Notes: a model not told the origin generated them from the sequence alone. A stretch of 64,000 nt of DNA from Paraprevotella clara YIT 11840 (GCF_000233955.1 NZ_JH376593.1:62001-126000); one strand, 5' to 3'. Counted from the stretch's first letter, positions 53,339 through 64,000 are shown. Numbers and translations are program-made.

Positions 53339-54781
53339 CTACAACATCTGGGCCCAATGCATCAGGCCTTCGTAGACGAAACTCATCACGCCCAACAGGC
53401 AGACACCCGCCGTGCAGAGCGCCAACGTGAGGCGCACGCCCGGATGGCTGCGCAAGGGAGCCACCACCGGAAGGCCGTCCGCCGTAAGGGGCTCGGAGAT
53501 GTACATGGCCTTGACCACCAACAGGTAGTAGAAAAGGGAGACGATGGTGTTCACCAACGCGAGGAACACAACCAAATACCACCCTTGGGCAAAGGCCGCC
53601 GCGAAAATAAAGAACTTGGAGAAGAAACCGGCAAACGGGGGGATGCCGCCCAACGAGAACAGGGCCAACGTCAGCACCAGTGTCAGGCGAGGGTTCGTGC
53701 GGTAAAGTCCGCGGTAGGCGTCGCGGTCGGTCCGGCCGGCCGCGTGCTGTTCGACGGTACCGATAACGGCAAAGACGGCCACGTTGGCCGCCACATACAC
53801 GGCCACATAAAACACCAGCGAGGCCATGCCCTGCGCCGTGCCTGCGAGCACGCCCAGAAGGATGTAACCGGCCTGCGAGATGCTACTAAAAGCCATGAAA
53901 CGCTTCATGTCGCCCTGCAGGATGGCCATCAGGTTGGCCACGGTGATACTGGCGACGGAAAGCAGGGCCACAGCGAGCGTCCAGTCTTCTTTCATCAAAG
54001 GGAACACGAAACGCAGGACGATGGCTAAGGCCACGGCGGCGGCTCCCTTGGAAATGACACTGAGGTAGGCCGTCACGCCGGTAGGCGCACCCTCGTAAAC
54101 ATCGGCCGTCCACAGATGGAACGGCACGAGGCTCATCTTGAAGCCCATCCCGGCCAAGAAGAGCACCAAGGCAAACTGCTGCAACGCGCCGCCTTGGAGC
54201 ATGGTTGGAAGGTCGGCAAAATAGAGCGTGCCGGAAGTGCCGTAGATGAACGACAGGCCATAGAGCAGCAGGGCGGAAGAGAACATCGTGCTCAGGATAA
54301 ACTTGGCTCCGGCTTCCGCGCTGTGGTGGCGGTATTTGTCGAGGGCCACGAGGCAGGCCATGGGGATGCTGGCCATTTCCAATCCGATGTAGAATATCAG
54401 GAAATGCCCGGCGGACACCATGAAGAACATGCCCAGCAAGGTGGAGAGCGTCAGCACGTAGAACTCACCTTGTTTATAATGCGTGTCTTTCCGCCCCAGC
54501 CATTCGCCGCTTTGGAGGAAGATAAGCAACGTGCCGGCCGAAAGGATGGACTTGACGATGGACGTGAACGGGGTGTTGACGTACATGCCGCCGAAGAGTG
54601 CGCGGGTGTCGGGCGTAAGGTTCAATCCTATCTGGAGTGCCATCAACACGCAAATGACCGGATGAAACCAACGCTGGCGATGGCGGCCCATGAAAAGGTC
54701 GGCCAAGAGGGCCACCAACAGAATCAACACCAGCGACAGCTCGGCATGCAAGGACAATATAGCAGATAAATTACTGTTCAT
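53339..54781 (-). CDS. nuoN: NADH-quinone oxidoreductase subunit N
   Basis: A 480-residue antiporter-like membrane subunit of complex I with about 14 hydrophobic segments. Motifs are [55 protein letters not shown] (conserved Lys and the HxW motif) and [17 protein letters not shown]. It helps pump protons. It is the last gene of the operon, 8 bases after nuoM. Confidence 0.96.
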   Translation of the reverse strand: MNSNLSAILSLHAELSLVLILLVALLADLFMGRHRQRWFHPVICVLMALQIGLNLTPDTRALFGGMYVNTPFTSIVKSILSAGTLLIFLQSGEWLGRKDTHYKQGEFYVLTLSTLLGMFFMVSAGHFLIFYIGLEMASIPMACLVALDKYRHHSAEAGAKFILSTMFSSALLLYGLSFIYGTSGTLYFADLPTMLQGGALQQFALVLFLAGMGFKMSLVPFHLWTADVYEGAPTGVTAYLSVISKGAAAVALAIVLRFVFPLMKEDWTLAVALLSVASITVANLMAILQGDMKRFMAFSSISQAGYILLGVLAGTAQGMASLVFYVAVYVAANVAVFAVIGTVEQHAAGRTDRDAYRGLYRTNPRLTLVLTLALFSLGGIPPFAGFFSKFFIFAAAFAQGWYLVVFLALVNTIVSLFYYLLVVKAMYISEPLTADGLPVVAPLRSHPGVRLTLALCTAGVCLLGVMSFVYEGLMHWAQML

Positions 54782-54789
54782 AACTTGGA

Positions 54790-56292
54790 TCAGGGAAGAT
54801 TAAAATGTGAAACAATAGGCTCTACACTGAAACTGATGGTGTCGCTCACCCACCACGGGGCAAGTCCCAGTCCTGCCACACACACAATCAGGCAAATGAC
54901 GGCAAAACGCTCGTCCCACGTGGCATCCGTCAACTTCAGATGCTCGGGGTTACGGCACGTGCCATAAAGAATCTTGCCCACCACACGCAGGATATACACT
55001 GCCGTGATGACGATACTCATCGTGGCGATGACGGTGCAGGCGCGGTGGAACACGTCGGGATGTTCGAAAGAACCCACGAATACCGTCATCTCGGCCACAA
55101 AACCGCTCAGACCGGGCAGGCCGAGATTGGCCAGACCGGCAATGACGTACCCCACAGCCAGGAAAGGCATGACCTTCATCAATCCGTTCAACTCGCGCAC
55201 GTCACGGGTGTGCGTCCGGCCGTATATCATGCCGATAAGGGCAAAGAACAAGGCCGTCATCAGCCCGTGGCTCAGCATTTGCAGGATGGCGCCCGTGCAG
55301 CTCGTGCGGGTCGCCATCAGCAAGGCGAAAAGCACCAGGCCGCAATGGCTTACGGAAGAATAGGCATTGATGTATTTCAAATCGGTCTGCACCACGGCGC
55401 TGAAAGCCCCGTAAACCACAGAAACCGTAGTCAGTATCAGGAAGAAGTCGCCCCACTGGGCCAGTCCTTCAGGCATCAGGTACATGGCAATGCGGAAACA
55501 CCCGTAGCCACCCAGTTTCATCAACACGCCGGCATGCAACATGGACACCGCCGTAGGGGCGGAAGCATGGCCGTCGGGACTCCATGTATGGAACGGGAAC
55601 AAGGCACCCAATACGCCGAAACCCAAGAACACCGCCGGAAAGAACAGGTGCTGCATCTCTTCGGGGATATTATGCAAGCTGGCAATCTCCAGCACATTCA
55701 TCGTCTGCGCCCCGGCTCCGTAATAGATGCCCAGGATACCGATGAGCAGGAAAGCCGACCCGCCCATCAGCATCAGCGTCAGTTTCATGGCGGCATATTC
55801 CTTACGCCCGCTGCCCCATACACCGATGAGCAGGTACATCGGAATGAGAGCCACCTCATAAAACATGAACATGGTGAAAAGGTCGGTAGAAATGAAGAAA
55901 CCGAATACGCCCGTGGAGAGCAAGGTAAACCACAGGAAATATTCTTTCGTGAGGGGTTTCAGTTTCCATGAGGCGAAAGTGCCCGTGAACACGATGATGG
56001 CGCTCAGCAGCAGCATGACCACGGAAATGCCGTCCACCCCGACGGAATAACAGATATGCAAGGGAGCGTACCACACGACACTGTCCGTGTAGAGCATCTC
56101 CGGCTGCGGAAAAGGCAGATTGGCAATCAACGCACGAAGCCGGAGATAATCCACGGCAAGCCAGACCGCCAGCACCAACAACGCGGAAGAACCGGCTACC
56201 ATCACTCCCCGTACTTGGTTGATGCCCCGGGCCATCCACAGCCCGAGCATCATCAACAGGGGAATCAATACGAAAAGACTTAATATATTCAT
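54790..56292 (-). CDS. nuoM: NADH-quinone oxidoreductase subunit M
   Basis: A 500-residue antiporter-like subunit. Diagnostic stretches are [81 protein letters not shown] and [21 protein letters not shown]. The proton-path Glu (FYEVALIP) and Lys (MKLGGYG) are present. It lies between nuoL and nuoN. Confidence 0.97.
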   Translation of the reverse strand: MNILSLFVLIPLLMMLGLWMARGINQVRGVMVAGSSALLVLAVWLAVDYLRLRALIANLPFPQPEMLYTDSVVWYAPLHICYSVGVDGISVVMLLLSAIIVFTGTFASWKLKPLTKEYFLWFTLLSTGVFGFFISTDLFTMFMFYEVALIPMYLLIGVWGSGRKEYAAMKLTLMLMGGSAFLLIGILGIYYGAGAQTMNVLEIASLHNIPEEMQHLFFPAVFLGFGVLGALFPFHTWSPDGHASAPTAVSMLHAGVLMKLGGYGCFRIAMYLMPEGLAQWGDFFLILTTVSVVYGAFSAVVQTDLKYINAYSSVSHCGLVLFALLMATRTSCTGAILQMLSHGLMTALFFALIGMIYGRTHTRDVRELNGLMKVMPFLAVGYVIAGLANLGLPGLSGFVAEMTVFVGSFEHPDVFHRACTVIATMSIVITAVYILRVVGKILYGTCRNPEHLKLTDATWDERFAVICLIVCVAGLGLAPWWVSDTISFSVEPIVSHFNLP

Positions 56293-56326
56293 ATCGTTTT
56301 TACTTTTTTACCTCGTTAAAGAATTA

Positions 56327-58216
56327 TCAGACGGCCAGCAAAACCAGAGTCAAAAGGATAATGCCGCTCAGGAACCAAATCACGTAAGCCTGTATCCGTC
56401 CGCTCTGCATAGGTTGTACCTCCTCCGCCGAAGCACGGGTGGCCCAAGCCAGAAAGTTCATGAAACCGTCTATCACATGGCGGTCGAACCACGCCAACGG
56501 GGCAGACACGCAGCGGAAAATAATCCGTTTGGTGACGAACAGCCAGGCTTCGTCCATATAAAAACGGCGGTAGGCCGCACGGTGCAGTTTCGGGAAACGC
56601 CGGGCCAAGGCATCGGCCACCGGCTGCTCGCTACGGGCATACATGAAAGTAGCCAAAGCTATGGCCAGCACGGCCACCACGCAACTCGTGGCTGCCACGC
56701 CACCGTCCAGATGAATGTCGTAAGACAAACCGTCGCCCGTGACGAAATGCCCGAAGGGGATGAAACCGGCCAAACAGGTCACGGCAGCCAGCACCATCAA
56801 CGGAAAGGTCATCGTAAGCGGACTTTCATGCGGCACGTGTCCGGCATGCAGTTCTTTATTTTCATGCCCCCAGAAAATACAGTAATACAGACGGAACATG
56901 TAGAAAGCCGTCATCCCGGCAATGAAAGTCATGACATAACCCATCACCGGACTGAAAGCAAAGCAAGCCGTCAGAATCTCGTCCTTGGAAAAGAAACCGG
57001 AGAACGGCGGAATACCGGCAATAGCCAGGCAGGCGATGAGGAACGTGACATGCGTCACCGGCATATACTTGCGCAAACCGCCCATCACGGACATCTCGTT
57101 GCTATGCACGGCATGGATAATGCAGCCCGCGCCGAGGAAGAGCAAAGCCTTAAACATGGCATGGGTGAAAAGATGGAACATGGAAGCCATATAACCCAGG
57201 CCGCCTTCATGGCTCGGCATACCCGTGCAGACTCCCAAAGCCACCATCATGAACCCGATTTGGGATATGGTGGAAAAGGCCAGCACCCGCTTGATGTCGC
57301 TTTGCACGCAAGCCACGGAAGCGGCATAGAAAGCCGTGAAAGCCCCGACGTAGGCCACAATGTGCAACGTTTCCGGCGCATAGGCGATATAAAGCGGGAA
57401 CATCCGTGCCACCTGGTACACTCCGGCCACGACCATCGTGGCCGCATGAATCAACGCACTGACCGGCGTAGGGCCTTCCATAGCGTCGGGCAACCAGATG
57501 TGGAGCGGGAACATGGCGCTCTTACCGGCACCGCCCACAAACATCAGCCCCAATGCCCACGGCAGCATCAATGCGCCTTGCATAAGATTCTCCTCGGCAG
57601 GCGCAAAGGTGAACGTACCCATATAATAACCGTAAATCAGGATACCGATAAGGAATCCGAGGTCGGCAAAACGTGTCACGATAAAAGCTTTCTTGGAAGC
57701 GGAGATGGCTTCAGGCTTTGTATAATAAAACCCGATGAGCAGGTAAGAAGACACGCCCACCAATTCCCAAAACACATACATCTGGAAAATGTTCGTGGCT
57801 ACCACCAGCCCGAGCATCGAAAAGGTGAACAGGCTCAGGAAAGCGTAATAACGCTGAAAACCCTTCTCCCCTTTCATATACCCGAAAGAATAGATGTGCA
57901 CCATGAGCGAAACGGTGGAAATAACCACCAGCATCATCACCGAAATAGGATCGAGCAAAATACCCATGTCGATATGCAGGCCGGCCGCAAAAGGAAGCCA
58001 TACAAAATTATAAGGTATCAGGGTTTCAAACGTCCCGTCGGCCAAGCGCGGCAAGGTGAAATAACCGTATGCCGTGACATAACTCAACACGGCTACCGCT
58101 CCCAATGACAACGAACCAATCAGACCGGCTGCGCGGTGGGACATCTTCATACCTGCCAAAGCCAACACCAGAAAGCTCAGTACGGGCAGGAGGAGTATCA
58201 ATATCGTATATTCCAT
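56327..58216 (-). CDS. nuoL: NADH-quinone oxidoreductase subunit L
   Basis: A 629-residue antiporter-like subunit with the long C-terminal lateral-helix extension of NuoL. Motifs are YAFLSLFTFSMLGLVVATNIFQMYVFWELVGVSSYLLIGFYY, GGAGKSAMFPLHIWLPDAMEGPTPVSALIHAATMVVAGVY and DIKRVLAFSTISQIGFMMVALG. Length is at the short end of the usual range. It is followed by nuoM after 34 bases. Confidence 0.97.
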   Translation of the reverse strand: MEYTILILLLPVLSFLVLALAGMKMSHRAAGLIGSLSLGAVAVLSYVTAYGYFTLPRLADGTFETLIPYNFVWLPFAAGLHIDMGILLDPISVMMLVVISTVSLMVHIYSFGYMKGEKGFQRYYAFLSLFTFSMLGLVVATNIFQMYVFWELVGVSSYLLIGFYYTKPEAISASKKAFIVTRFADLGFLIGILIYGYYMGTFTFAPAEENLMQGALMLPWALGLMFVGGAGKSAMFPLHIWLPDAMEGPTPVSALIHAATMVVAGVYQVARMFPLYIAYAPETLHIVAYVGAFTAFYAASVACVQSDIKRVLAFSTISQIGFMMVALGVCTGMPSHEGGLGYMASMFHLFTHAMFKALLFLGAGCIIHAVHSNEMSVMGGLRKYMPVTHVTFLIACLAIAGIPPFSGFFSKDEILTACFAFSPVMGYVMTFIAGMTAFYMFRLYYCIFWGHENKELHAGHVPHESPLTMTFPLMVLAAVTCLAGFIPFGHFVTGDGLSYDIHLDGGVAATSCVVAVLAIALATFMYARSEQPVADALARRFPKLHRAAYRRFYMDEAWLFVTKRIIFRCVSAPLAWFDRHVIDGFMNFLAWATRASAEEVQPMQSGRIQAYVIWFLSGIILLTLVLLAV

Positions 58217-58244
58217 ATTATTCTTTTTTTATCAGTTTCCGACG

Positions 58245-58556
58245 TCAACCCTTCAGGTCGCTGACGTCATCCGTCTGGATATTTCGGATATTACGGTACA
58301 CATTTATCATAATGGCAATAGCCACAGCCGTTTCCGCCGCCGAGATGGCTATGCCGAAGAGCGTGAAGAAATGGCCTTCAAGTGCACCCGGATAAAAATA
58401 ACGGTTGAACACGGCAAAGTTGATGTTCGTGGCATTCAGCATCAGCTCCACGGAGATGAGCGTGGCCAACAGGTTACGGCGCGTGAAAAAGCCGTAAATA
58501 CCGGCAAACATCATCACCGTACTCAGTATCAGATAATAAAAAACATCTATTTCCAT
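58245..58556 (-). CDS. nuoK: NADH-quinone oxidoreductase subunit K
   Basis: A 103-residue, three-helix membrane subunit. The family motif is clear: LLATLISVELMLNATNINFAVF with the key Glu in helix 2, and IAISAAETAVAIAIMINVYRN with the second Glu. It lies between nuoJ and nuoL. Confidence 0.96.
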   Translation of the reverse strand: MEIDVFYYLILSTVMMFAGIYGFFTRRNLLATLISVELMLNATNINFAVFNRYFYPGALEGHFFTLFGIAISAAETAVAIAIMINVYRNIRNIQTDDVSDLKG

Positions 58557-58572
58557 AACTTTGTTTGTTTAA

Positions 58573-59088
58573 TCAACGTTTACGTGCAATCATGATGGCG
58601 CCGATCATGCAGGCCAACAACAACACACTGACTACCTCGAAAGGCAGTACGAACTGGTATTTCTCCATTCCGATAAGTGCGTTGCCGACTTTCACCGGAT
58701 CCAGTTCCACCAACGGAGGAACGGAGAAACGTGCAAAACCGTAAGACGACAGCAGGAATACCGTCAATCCGAAACCGGCCAATACCGTCAGTATGGCTGC
58801 AAACCAACGTCCCCGCGGGATACGTTCGTTCATGTTTTTGTCCGAACGGGTCAGCAAGATGGAGAAGACATAAAGCACTACGATACCTCCGGCATAAACC
58901 GACAACTGCACCGCTCCCAAATAGGTATAGCCCAACATAAAATAAAGACCGGCCGTCCCGAAAAGCACAAACAGCAAAGCCGTAGCCGCACGTAAAATAC
59001 GGCCCGACGTCACAGCCAGCACCGAACAGACCGCCATCATCAGTGCGACAATTCCAAAAACTACTTGCCCAAGAGTGATTCCTTCCAT
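58573..59088 (-). CDS. nuoJ: NADH-quinone oxidoreductase subunit J
   Basis: A 171-residue membrane subunit with five hydrophobic segments. Features include RAATALLFVLFGTAGLYFMLGYTYLGAVQLSVYAGGIVVLYVFSILL, the NuoJ signature region with its pi-bulge helix. The C-terminal FEVVSVLLLACMIGAIMIARKR is also typical. It lies 6 bases after nuoI. Confidence 0.96.
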   Translation of the reverse strand: MEGITLGQVVFGIVALMMAVCSVLAVTSGRILRAATALLFVLFGTAGLYFMLGYTYLGAVQLSVYAGGIVVLYVFSILLTRSDKNMNERIPRGRWFAAILTVLAGFGLTVFLLSSYGFARFSVPPLVELDPVKVGNALIGMEKYQFVLPFEVVSVLLLACMIGAIMIARKR

Positions 59089-59094
59089 ATTACA

Positions 59095-59592
59095 TTATGC
59101 TTTTATAGGTTTGTTTTTCTCGGGAGCCGGCGCCAACACCGAACCTTCCCGGTTCAACGTGAGCAGCAACTTGTCACGCTCGAAAACCGAATTCTCAAAA
59201 TCGTTGGAAAAACGTATGGCATCATGCGGACAGGCATTGACACAAAGCTGGCAAAACATGCAGGAACCCAAATCATACTCATACCTCACCAAATACTTCT
59301 TCTTCTTTCCTTCTGCATCTTCCCTCACCTCGGATACCACACGAATCGTATCGTTGGGACAGGCCATCTGGCACAACCCGCAGGCCACGCAATGATGCTG
59401 GTTCCGGTCGTTATGAATCATTTCCAACTGTGCCCGATGACGTTCCGGTATGTAAAGCGTCGTATGCCGGTTTTCCGGATACTGCTCCGTCACTTTCTTC
59501 CGGAAGAACACCTTGATGGACGTATTCAGCCCTCCCGCCAGACTCTCCGTGCTACGCCAATATCTCTTTATATATTTCGTGAATTTACTCAT
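59095..59592 (-). CDS. nuoI: NADH-quinone oxidoreductase subunit I (ferredoxin-like)
   Basis: A 165-residue peripheral subunit carrying two [4Fe-4S] clusters (N6a/N6b). The binding motifs are CVACGLCQMACP and CMFCQLCVNACP. It passes electrons towards NuoB. The N-terminal helix (KFTKYIKRYWRSTESLAGG) anchors it to the membrane arm. It lies 15 bases after nuoH. Confidence 0.96.
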   Translation of the reverse strand: MSKFTKYIKRYWRSTESLAGGLNTSIKVFFRKKVTEQYPENRHTTLYIPERHRAQLEMIHNDRNQHHCVACGLCQMACPNDTIRVVSEVREDAEGKKKKYLVRYEYDLGSCMFCQLCVNACPHDAIRFSNDFENSVFERDKLLLTLNREGSVLAPAPEKNKPIKA

Positions 59593-59607
59593 TTCATTAC
59601 TATCGTT

Positions 59608-60708
59608 TTAAAAAACCAATCCGAAAACCTTCATTACCACCATGGCCAACATGACTACGAGCGACAAAGGCATGAGGTATTTCCATTCCAGCGTCAGCAC
59701 CTGGTCGATACGCAAACGGGGGAAGGTCCACCTGATCCACATCAACAGGAATATGACGAAAAACGTCTTGCCCAGAAACCACACAATGCCGGGAATATAG
59801 TCCATCACGGCATTGAACCCGTCGAGCCCAGCCACATGCAAAGGCATCCACCCCCCTAAGAAAAGCGTAGTGGCAATACCGGCCGTAATGAAAAGGTTCA
59901 GATACTCGGCCAGGTAGAAAAAGCCGAAATGCATACCGGAATATTCCGTATGGTAACCGGCTGTCAGCTCTTGCTCGGCTTCAGCCAGGTCGAACGGGCC
60001 ACGGTTGGCTTCGGCATTACCGGAAATAAGGTAAATAACAAAAGCCACCAGTGTCAGGATATGTCCTTTGAAAATGTTCCATCCTCCGGCCTGGCTCTCC
60101 ACAATGCCGCTGATGCTCATCGTCCCGCTCAGGATAACCATCGTAAGTACCGTAATACCCAAAGACAGCTCATAGCTGATAATCATGGCACCGCTGCGGA
60201 CGGCACCGATAATCGTGTACTTGCTGTTACTACTCCATCCGGCCAACAAAATACCGATCACCCCGATACTCGAAGCGGCCAACACGAAAAATATTCCTAT
60301 TTGCATATCCAAAATCTCTGCTCCCTTGTGCCAGGGCAGGCAAGAAAACGAGATGACGGAAGCCAGAATCACCAGATAAGGCGCCAGTTCATAAAGCACA
60401 TGGTCGGACTTCCTGAGGCGTATGATTTCCTTGGTCAGTATCTTCAACACGTCGGCAGGCACTTGCAACAATCCGCCTTTGCCTCCCACGCGGTTCGGTC
60501 CGATACGGCACTGGAAAGCACCGCAAACACGGCGTTCCATGTAAATGAGCACCACGGCCAGCACAGCGTATGCCAACAAAATGACTATGCCCAGCGCCAA
60601 CCCTTCGATAAAAACAGCCCAGTCCTCAGGCATCACACCGCACAACGTACGGTGTATCCACTGCGTAAACGGTTCCAGACTGTAATAATCCAAAAATGCT
60701 TGATTCAT
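59608..60708 (-). CDS. nuoH: NADH-quinone oxidoreductase subunit H
   Basis: A 366-residue membrane subunit that forms the quinone chamber with NuoB/D. Motifs are [68 protein letters not shown] and [58 protein letters not shown] near the C-terminus is typical. All expected charged loop residues appear present. Confidence 0.97.
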   Translation of the reverse strand: MNQAFLDYYSLEPFTQWIHRTLCGVMPEDWAVFIEGLALGIVILLAYAVLAVVLIYMERRVCGAFQCRIGPNRVGGKGGLLQVPADVLKILTKEIIRLRKSDHVLYELAPYLVILASVISFSCLPWHKGAEILDMQIGIFFVLAASSIGVIGILLAGWSSNSKYTIIGAVRSGAMIISYELSLGITVLTMVILSGTMSISGIVESQAGGWNIFKGHILTLVAFVIYLISGNAEANRGPFDLAEAEQELTAGYHTEYSGMHFGFFYLAEYLNLFITAGIATTLFLGGWMPLHVAGLDGFNAVMDYIPGIVWFLGKTFFVIFLLMWIRWTFPRLRIDQVLTLEWKYLMPLSLVVMLAMVVMKVFGLVF

Positions 60709-60729
60709 ATGTTTAAATGTGTCTGTATG

Positions 60730-62346
60730 TTATCTGTCAATATCCGGTATCACGAAGTCCATCGTACCGCCGATGGCAATCAGGTCGGCTATCTTCCCGC
60801 CCCGACACACGGTGTCCATGGCATGCACCAAGGGCAGCCCCGTGCTTCGGTAATGCAAACGGTAAGGCGTCTTGTCCCCCCGGCTGATGAGGAACACGCC
60901 GAACTCGCCGCGGCTGGCCTCGACGGAAGCCGTGAACACGCCTTCGGGCAATTTGAGAATGGGCTTCGTCTTCACCCGGAACTCCCCTTCGGGTACATTA
61001 TCTATCAACTGTTCTATAATTCTGCAGGATTCCATGATTTCATCCATGCGCACCATATAGCGATCGAAAGCGTCCCCATGCGTATAGGTGATTTCCTTAA
61101 AGTCCACCTTGCCGTACATCGCGTAGGGATGATGTTTGCGCACGTCGTTGGCCCATCCGGAAGCACGGCCCGTCCCGCCGGTACAGCCCAACGAGATAGC
61201 ATCCTCACGCGAAAGCAAGCCGACCCCCTTCAGACGGGTGCGGGCAATGACGCTCTTGGTAAAGATATCGTGGTACTCATGGATGATACTCCGCAAGTGC
61301 ACGATAAACTCTTTCGTCTTCCGCACGAAATCGGGATGCAGGTCGGCCTGCACGCCGCCAATCACATTGTAGTTCTGAATCAACCGTCCCCCGGTGGTAT
61401 CCTCGAAAATGTCGAGAATCATCTCACGCTCCCGGAAGCCATAGAAGAAAGGCGTCAGCGCTCCCATGTCCATGGCCAGACAGGAATAAAACAGGAGGTG
61501 GGAATCGATACGTTGCAATTCGTCCATTATCGTGCGGATATATTGCGCACGTTCGGAAACCTCGATACCCGCGGCTTGCTCGATACACATGCACAGGGCA
61601 TGGCGGCTCTGGTGGGCGCTCAGGTAGTCCAAACGGTCGGTCAGCGCCAGCGTCTGCGGATAAGTCAGGCTCTCGTTCATCTTTTCGATACCCCGGTGGA
61701 TATATCCCAATATGGGGTCTATCTTCTTGACCATCTCGCCGTCCAACGACGTACGCATACGCAATACGCCATGTGTGGAAGGATGCTGCGGGCCAATATT
61801 GACAATGAAGTCATCCGGGCGGAACACCACGTTCTCGCGCCGTTCGATGGTCCCGTCCGCACGCAAGTCATATTCTTCCGTCACGTCGGCGTTTTCTTCA
61901 TTCTCCATGTTGAGCGGGTTGCTGTCCATGTCATAATCCTTGCGGAGCGGATAACCCGCCCAATCCTCACGCAGGTAGAGGCGGCGCATGTCGGGATGCC
62001 CCGTGAAGCGTATGCCGAAGAAATCGTATGCCTCGCGTTCCTTGATTTCCGCCGTCTTCCATATCCGGCACACCGAGGGCAGGAAAGGATCCTCGCGCCC
62101 GTCCGTGTCCGTGCGCAACGTCACGCGGCCGCCCGTCCGCGTCGACTCCAACTGGTAGAACACGCTCAGACGGCCGTCGCCGTCCGCCGCCACAAGGTCC
62201 CGCATGAAGTCCATCGGTTCTTCCGCGTCGTCGTGCAGCCGGCGGCATACCTCCGCCACGTCCCGATCCGGGACCACTACCACTCTCTCGCCGGCCTCTT
62301 CCACCGTGGTGGCCGCACACCACTGCCTTATCTTTTCTTCTATCAT
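60730..62346 (-). CDS. nuoCD: NADH-quinone oxidoreductase subunit CD (fused NuoC-NuoD)
   Basis: A 538-residue fusion. Residues 1 to about 145 are the NuoC (30-kDa) domain, with [34 protein letters not shown]. The rest is NuoD (49-kDa): [16 protein letters not shown] (quinone-site His), [43 protein letters not shown] and an ending [12 protein letters not shown]. The fusion occurs in several phyla and is usual here. Its start overlaps nuoB by 4 bases. Confidence 0.97.
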   Translation of the reverse strand: MIEEKIRQWCAATTVEEAGERVVVVPDRDVAEVCRRLHDDAEEPMDFMRDLVAADGDGRLSVFYQLESTRTGGRVTLRTDTDGREDPFLPSVCRIWKTAEIKEREAYDFFGIRFTGHPDMRRLYLREDWAGYPLRKDYDMDSNPLNMENEENADVTEEYDLRADGTIERRENVVFRPDDFIVNIGPQHPSTHGVLRMRTSLDGEMVKKIDPILGYIHRGIEKMNESLTYPQTLALTDRLDYLSAHQSRHALCMCIEQAAGIEVSERAQYIRTIMDELQRIDSHLLFYSCLAMDMGALTPFFYGFREREMILDIFEDTTGGRLIQNYNVIGGVQADLHPDFVRKTKEFIVHLRSIIHEYHDIFTKSVIARTRLKGVGLLSREDAISLGCTGGTGRASGWANDVRKHHPYAMYGKVDFKEITYTHGDAFDRYMVRMDEIMESCRIIEQLIDNVPEGEFRVKTKPILKLPEGVFTASVEASRGEFGVFLISRGDKTPYRLHYRSTGLPLVHAMDTVCRGGKIADLIAIGGTMDFVIPDIDR

Positions 62347-62951
62347 ACTCCGGCCTCCTTTCTTTCCCCGGCTTCGTCCGGTTTCTCCTTGTGGTTGCGC
62401 CCCCCGAGGAAACGCTCCATCTTGATTTTACGTTGCAACTGCATCATCCCGTAGAAAAAGGCTTCCGGCCGCGGCGGACATCCGGGAATGTACACGTCCA
62501 CCGGGATGATGCGGTCTATCCCGTTCACCACGTGGTAACTCCGCCGGAACGGCCCTCCGCTGATGGTACATCCCCCCACGGCCACCACGTATTTCGGCTC
62601 GGCCATCTGGTCGTACAACCGCTTCAGTACCGGGGCCATACGGTAAGTTATCGTACCCAACACCATGATCATGTCCGCCTGGCGCGGCGAGTTGCGCGTC
62701 ACCTCGAAGCCGAAACGCGCCATGTCATAACGCGCCGCCCCCAGGGCCATGAACTCTATGGCGCAACAGCTCGTGCCGAAAGTAAGCGACCAAAGCGAAT
62801 TGCTGCGACCCCAGTTGATCAGATCATCCAGCGTGCCCAATACGATACCCGCCCCGTCGCGGTTCAGTTTCTCAGCCATGCGCAACAGGTAATCGTTATT
62901 CTTGAAATCGCCCGGCTCCATATCCTTTATCTTGGGCAACCCGTGTTTCAT
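62343..62951 (-). CDS. nuoB: NADH-quinone oxidoreductase subunit B
   Basis: A protein of about 202 residues carrying the terminal N2 [4Fe-4S] cluster. The cysteines are in [27 protein letters not shown] and [12 protein letters not shown]. The ATG at 62951 shares ATGA with the nuoA stop; an ATG at 62957 is an alternative. A longer frame reaching 63176 overlaps nuoA entirely and was not used. The tail ([20 protein letters not shown]) is charged. Confidence 0.96.
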   Translation of the reverse strand: MKHGLPKIKDMEPGDFKNNDYLLRMAEKLNRDGAGIVLGTLDDLINWGRSNSLWSLTFGTSCCAIEFMALGAARYDMARFGFEVTRNSPRQADMIMVLGTITYRMAPVLKRLYDQMAEPKYVVAVGGCTISGGPFRRSYHVVNGIDRIIPVDVYIPGCPPRPEAFFYGMMQLQRKIKMERFLGGRNHKEKPDEAGERKEAGV

Positions 62952-63301
62952 TTCCATTCCAACGCTCCTTTCCTCCAGGCGTAAGCCAGGCCCAGAATCA
63001 ATACTGCAATAAAAAATACGATGCTCAACAGCCCTTGCATGCCGATACGACCTACCACCGCCGCCCACGGAAACAGGAACACTGTCTCGATGTCGAATAT
63101 CAGGAACAGGATGGCATACAGGTAATAACCGGCATGGAACTGAAACCAAGCTTCCCCCCGCGTGGGCACACCGCACTCGTATGGCTCACCTTTTTGAGGA
63201 TTGAACGTACGGGGAGCCGCAAGGCGCGCTATCAGCAAGGCTGCCGTCACCAAGGCAATTGCCGTAAGCACCACGACCGTTAACAATGTGAAATCCGTCA
63301 T
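62948..63301 (-). CDS. nuoA: NADH-quinone oxidoreductase subunit A
   Basis: A protein of about 117 residues with three TMs, and the first gene of the operon. Family signatures are [48 protein letters not shown] used the ATG at 63301 ([12 protein letters not shown]). A TTG ten codons earlier is less likely. A possible -7 region (AATCTTTG, minus strand, about 63334-63327) lies upstream, but is not convincing. Confidence 0.95.
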   Translation of the reverse strand: MTDFTLLTVVVLTAIALVTAALLIARLAAPRTFNPQKGEPYECGVPTRGEAWFQFHAGYYLYAILFLIFDIETVFLFPWAAVVGRIGMQGLLSIVFFIAVLILGLAYAWRKGALEWK

Positions 63302-63446
63302 TCTTAAAGTTATATTTAATTTAACAACCAAAGATTATTTCGCTGTAAAAGGCATATCCTTTGTTTTCTTTTCCGAGGGGAAAAGGACCATAAGATATGG
63401 CACTCTGAAATGATACCTATTTATATAATATAGGCTTCCGTAGGGG

Positions 63447-63833
63447 TCACATCCTGATCCGTCTCAAGGTAAAGACATAATAATCCCTGCCGGGTCCGGA
63501 ATCATAAGAATAGTATAATGACCTGCAAGGAGATAAAAAACAGCCTATGGAAGCATAAAGAAAACCTGATAATCTTTCCGAGACCGCCATGTACTTGAAA
63601 CACGACGTTTCAGACCCTTCATCCAAAGCTAAAGACAACGGGGCTATGTAATCGGAAGTAAAAAAGAAATAAGGAGTATCGGATGTCCAATATGTAACTT
63701 CTTGTCCAAGACTTTCCACTGACGGGGAACTTGCCTCAGCACAAAACGCCGATGAACCATGTTTTTCCATCGTGGCAAAAGCCATTAAGAAAGACATGGA
63801 AAACAGTAGCCACATACAGAGTTTATGCTTCAT
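63447..63833 (-). CDS. exported hypothetical protein
   Basis: A 128-residue protein with a signal peptide (MKHKLCMWLLFSMSFLMAFA) and a mature part rich in Ser, Tyr and Phe (FFFTSDYIAPLSLALDEG, SLYYSYDSGPGRDYYVFTL). Four cysteines are spread through it. No family is recognised. It has its own promoter-like sequence and is separated from nuoA by about 145 bases without a clear terminator. Confidence 0.6.
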   Translation of the reverse strand: MKHKLCMWLLFSMSFLMAFATMEKHGSSAFCAEASSPSVESLGQEVTYWTSDTPYFFFTSDYIAPLSLALDEGSETSCFKYMAVSERLSGFLYASIGCFLSPCRSLYYSYDSGPGRDYYVFTLRRIRM

Positions 63834-63855
63834 TTCCTCGTCTCTTTAATGGGCG

Positions 63856-63863
63856 CAAAGGTA
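63856..63863 (-). promoter_or_regulatory. -7 element for the exported hypothetical protein
   Basis: TACCTTTG on the minus strand, 23 bases upstream of the ATG at 63833; upstream is very A/T-rich. The -33 element is not clear. Confidence 0.4.
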
Positions 63864-63939
63864 CATATATTATTTTAAAGCTTATTTTATAGAGGATTAA
63901 AATATCTAAATTAGAACGATTTAAGTGCTACTTTAAAAA

Positions 63940-64000
63940 CTACCGACATAACCATTCACAAACTTTGTCTTGAAAGTCTTGTGCAGCCGCCACACGTTCC
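63940..64000 (-). CDS. possible 3' end of a gene extending beyond the window
   Basis: Reading in from base 64000 on the minus strand, one frame stays open and ends ERVAAAQDFQDKVCEWLCR before TAG at 63942-63940. The composition looks protein-like, but only 20 codons are visible, a second frame is also open nearly as far, and no family can be assigned. Confidence 0.3.
   Translation of the reverse strand, partial: ERVAAAQDFQDKVCEWLCR

Noticed and set aside
56219-58108. A 629-codon plus-strand open frame opposite nuoL (and 841 codons opposite nuoCD/nuoH)
   Set aside because: Antisense shadows of strongly coding genes in codon-biased sequence. Translations are rich in His, Arg and Gln with no domains.

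Overview
The window comes from a Bacteroidales chromosome (phylum Bacteroidota). The evidence is the Bacteroidota promoter pattern (TTTG/TTG, about 20 bases, TAnnTTTG) before many genes, the phylum-typical neighbours DUF4271, DUF3098 and FtsX, a NuoA-B-CD-H-I-J-K-L-M-N complex I cluster without NuoEFG, a menaquinone operon headed by a HAD-hotdog fusion, and secreted proteins with a glycine-rich 'YTISG...GIYI.NGK' tail. No ribosomal or other genus-level marker is present, so I do not name a genus.

Layout. 1-6.5 kb: housekeeping genes on the plus strand (metK partial, LOG nucleosidase, DUF4271, hemD, rnpA, yidD, TatD-like, tyrS, tRNA-Gln). 6.8-12.7 kb: a metal-efflux operon (small His-rich exported protein, CusB-, CusA- and TolC-like proteins). 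12.8-17.2 kb: a KduD-like dehydrogenase and a large secreted seven-repeat FG-GAP/VCBS protein. 17.3-23.1 kb, minus strand: folK, queA, truB, uppP, DUF3098, ftsX, miaB. 24.2-31.9 kb, plus strand: membrane-anchored AraC regulator, CoA-transferase, exported C1 peptidase, ddh and two tandem OmpA-family proteins. 32.1-49.1 kb, minus strand: the menaquinone genes, in transcriptional order HAD-hotdog, menF, menD, menB, then a block of about 10 kb, then menC and menE. The block holds an Rpn/PD-(D/E)XK protein, two lipoproteins, a small HTH protein, a PadR-PspC pair on the plus strand, a 51-residue peptide gene and a 940-residue secreted protein. 49.2-53 kb: a second secreted protein of the same family whose signal peptide lies in another frame. 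53.3-63.3 kb: the complex I operon. The last 0.7 kb holds an exported hypothetical protein and a possible gene end.

How the genes fit together. MenF/D/C/E/B and the hotdog domain supply 1,4-dihydroxy-2-naphthoate for menaquinone, the quinone that the neighbouring complex I would reduce in anaerobic fumarate respiration. The CoA-transferase fits succinate/propionate/acetate fermentation. Ddh, UppP, FtsX and the OmpA proteins serve the cell wall and envelope.

Most unusual signals. (a) A degenerate intergenic element of about 550 bp is present as two inverted copies 20 kb apart. (b) Imperfect tandem repeats with a 22-base period occur at four intergenic sites, one overlapping the element. (c) The men operon is interrupted between menB and menC. 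(d) A frameshift separates a secreted protein from its signal peptide. (e) A 51-residue peptide gene sits directly behind a secreted protein gene. All repeat comparisons were made by eye.
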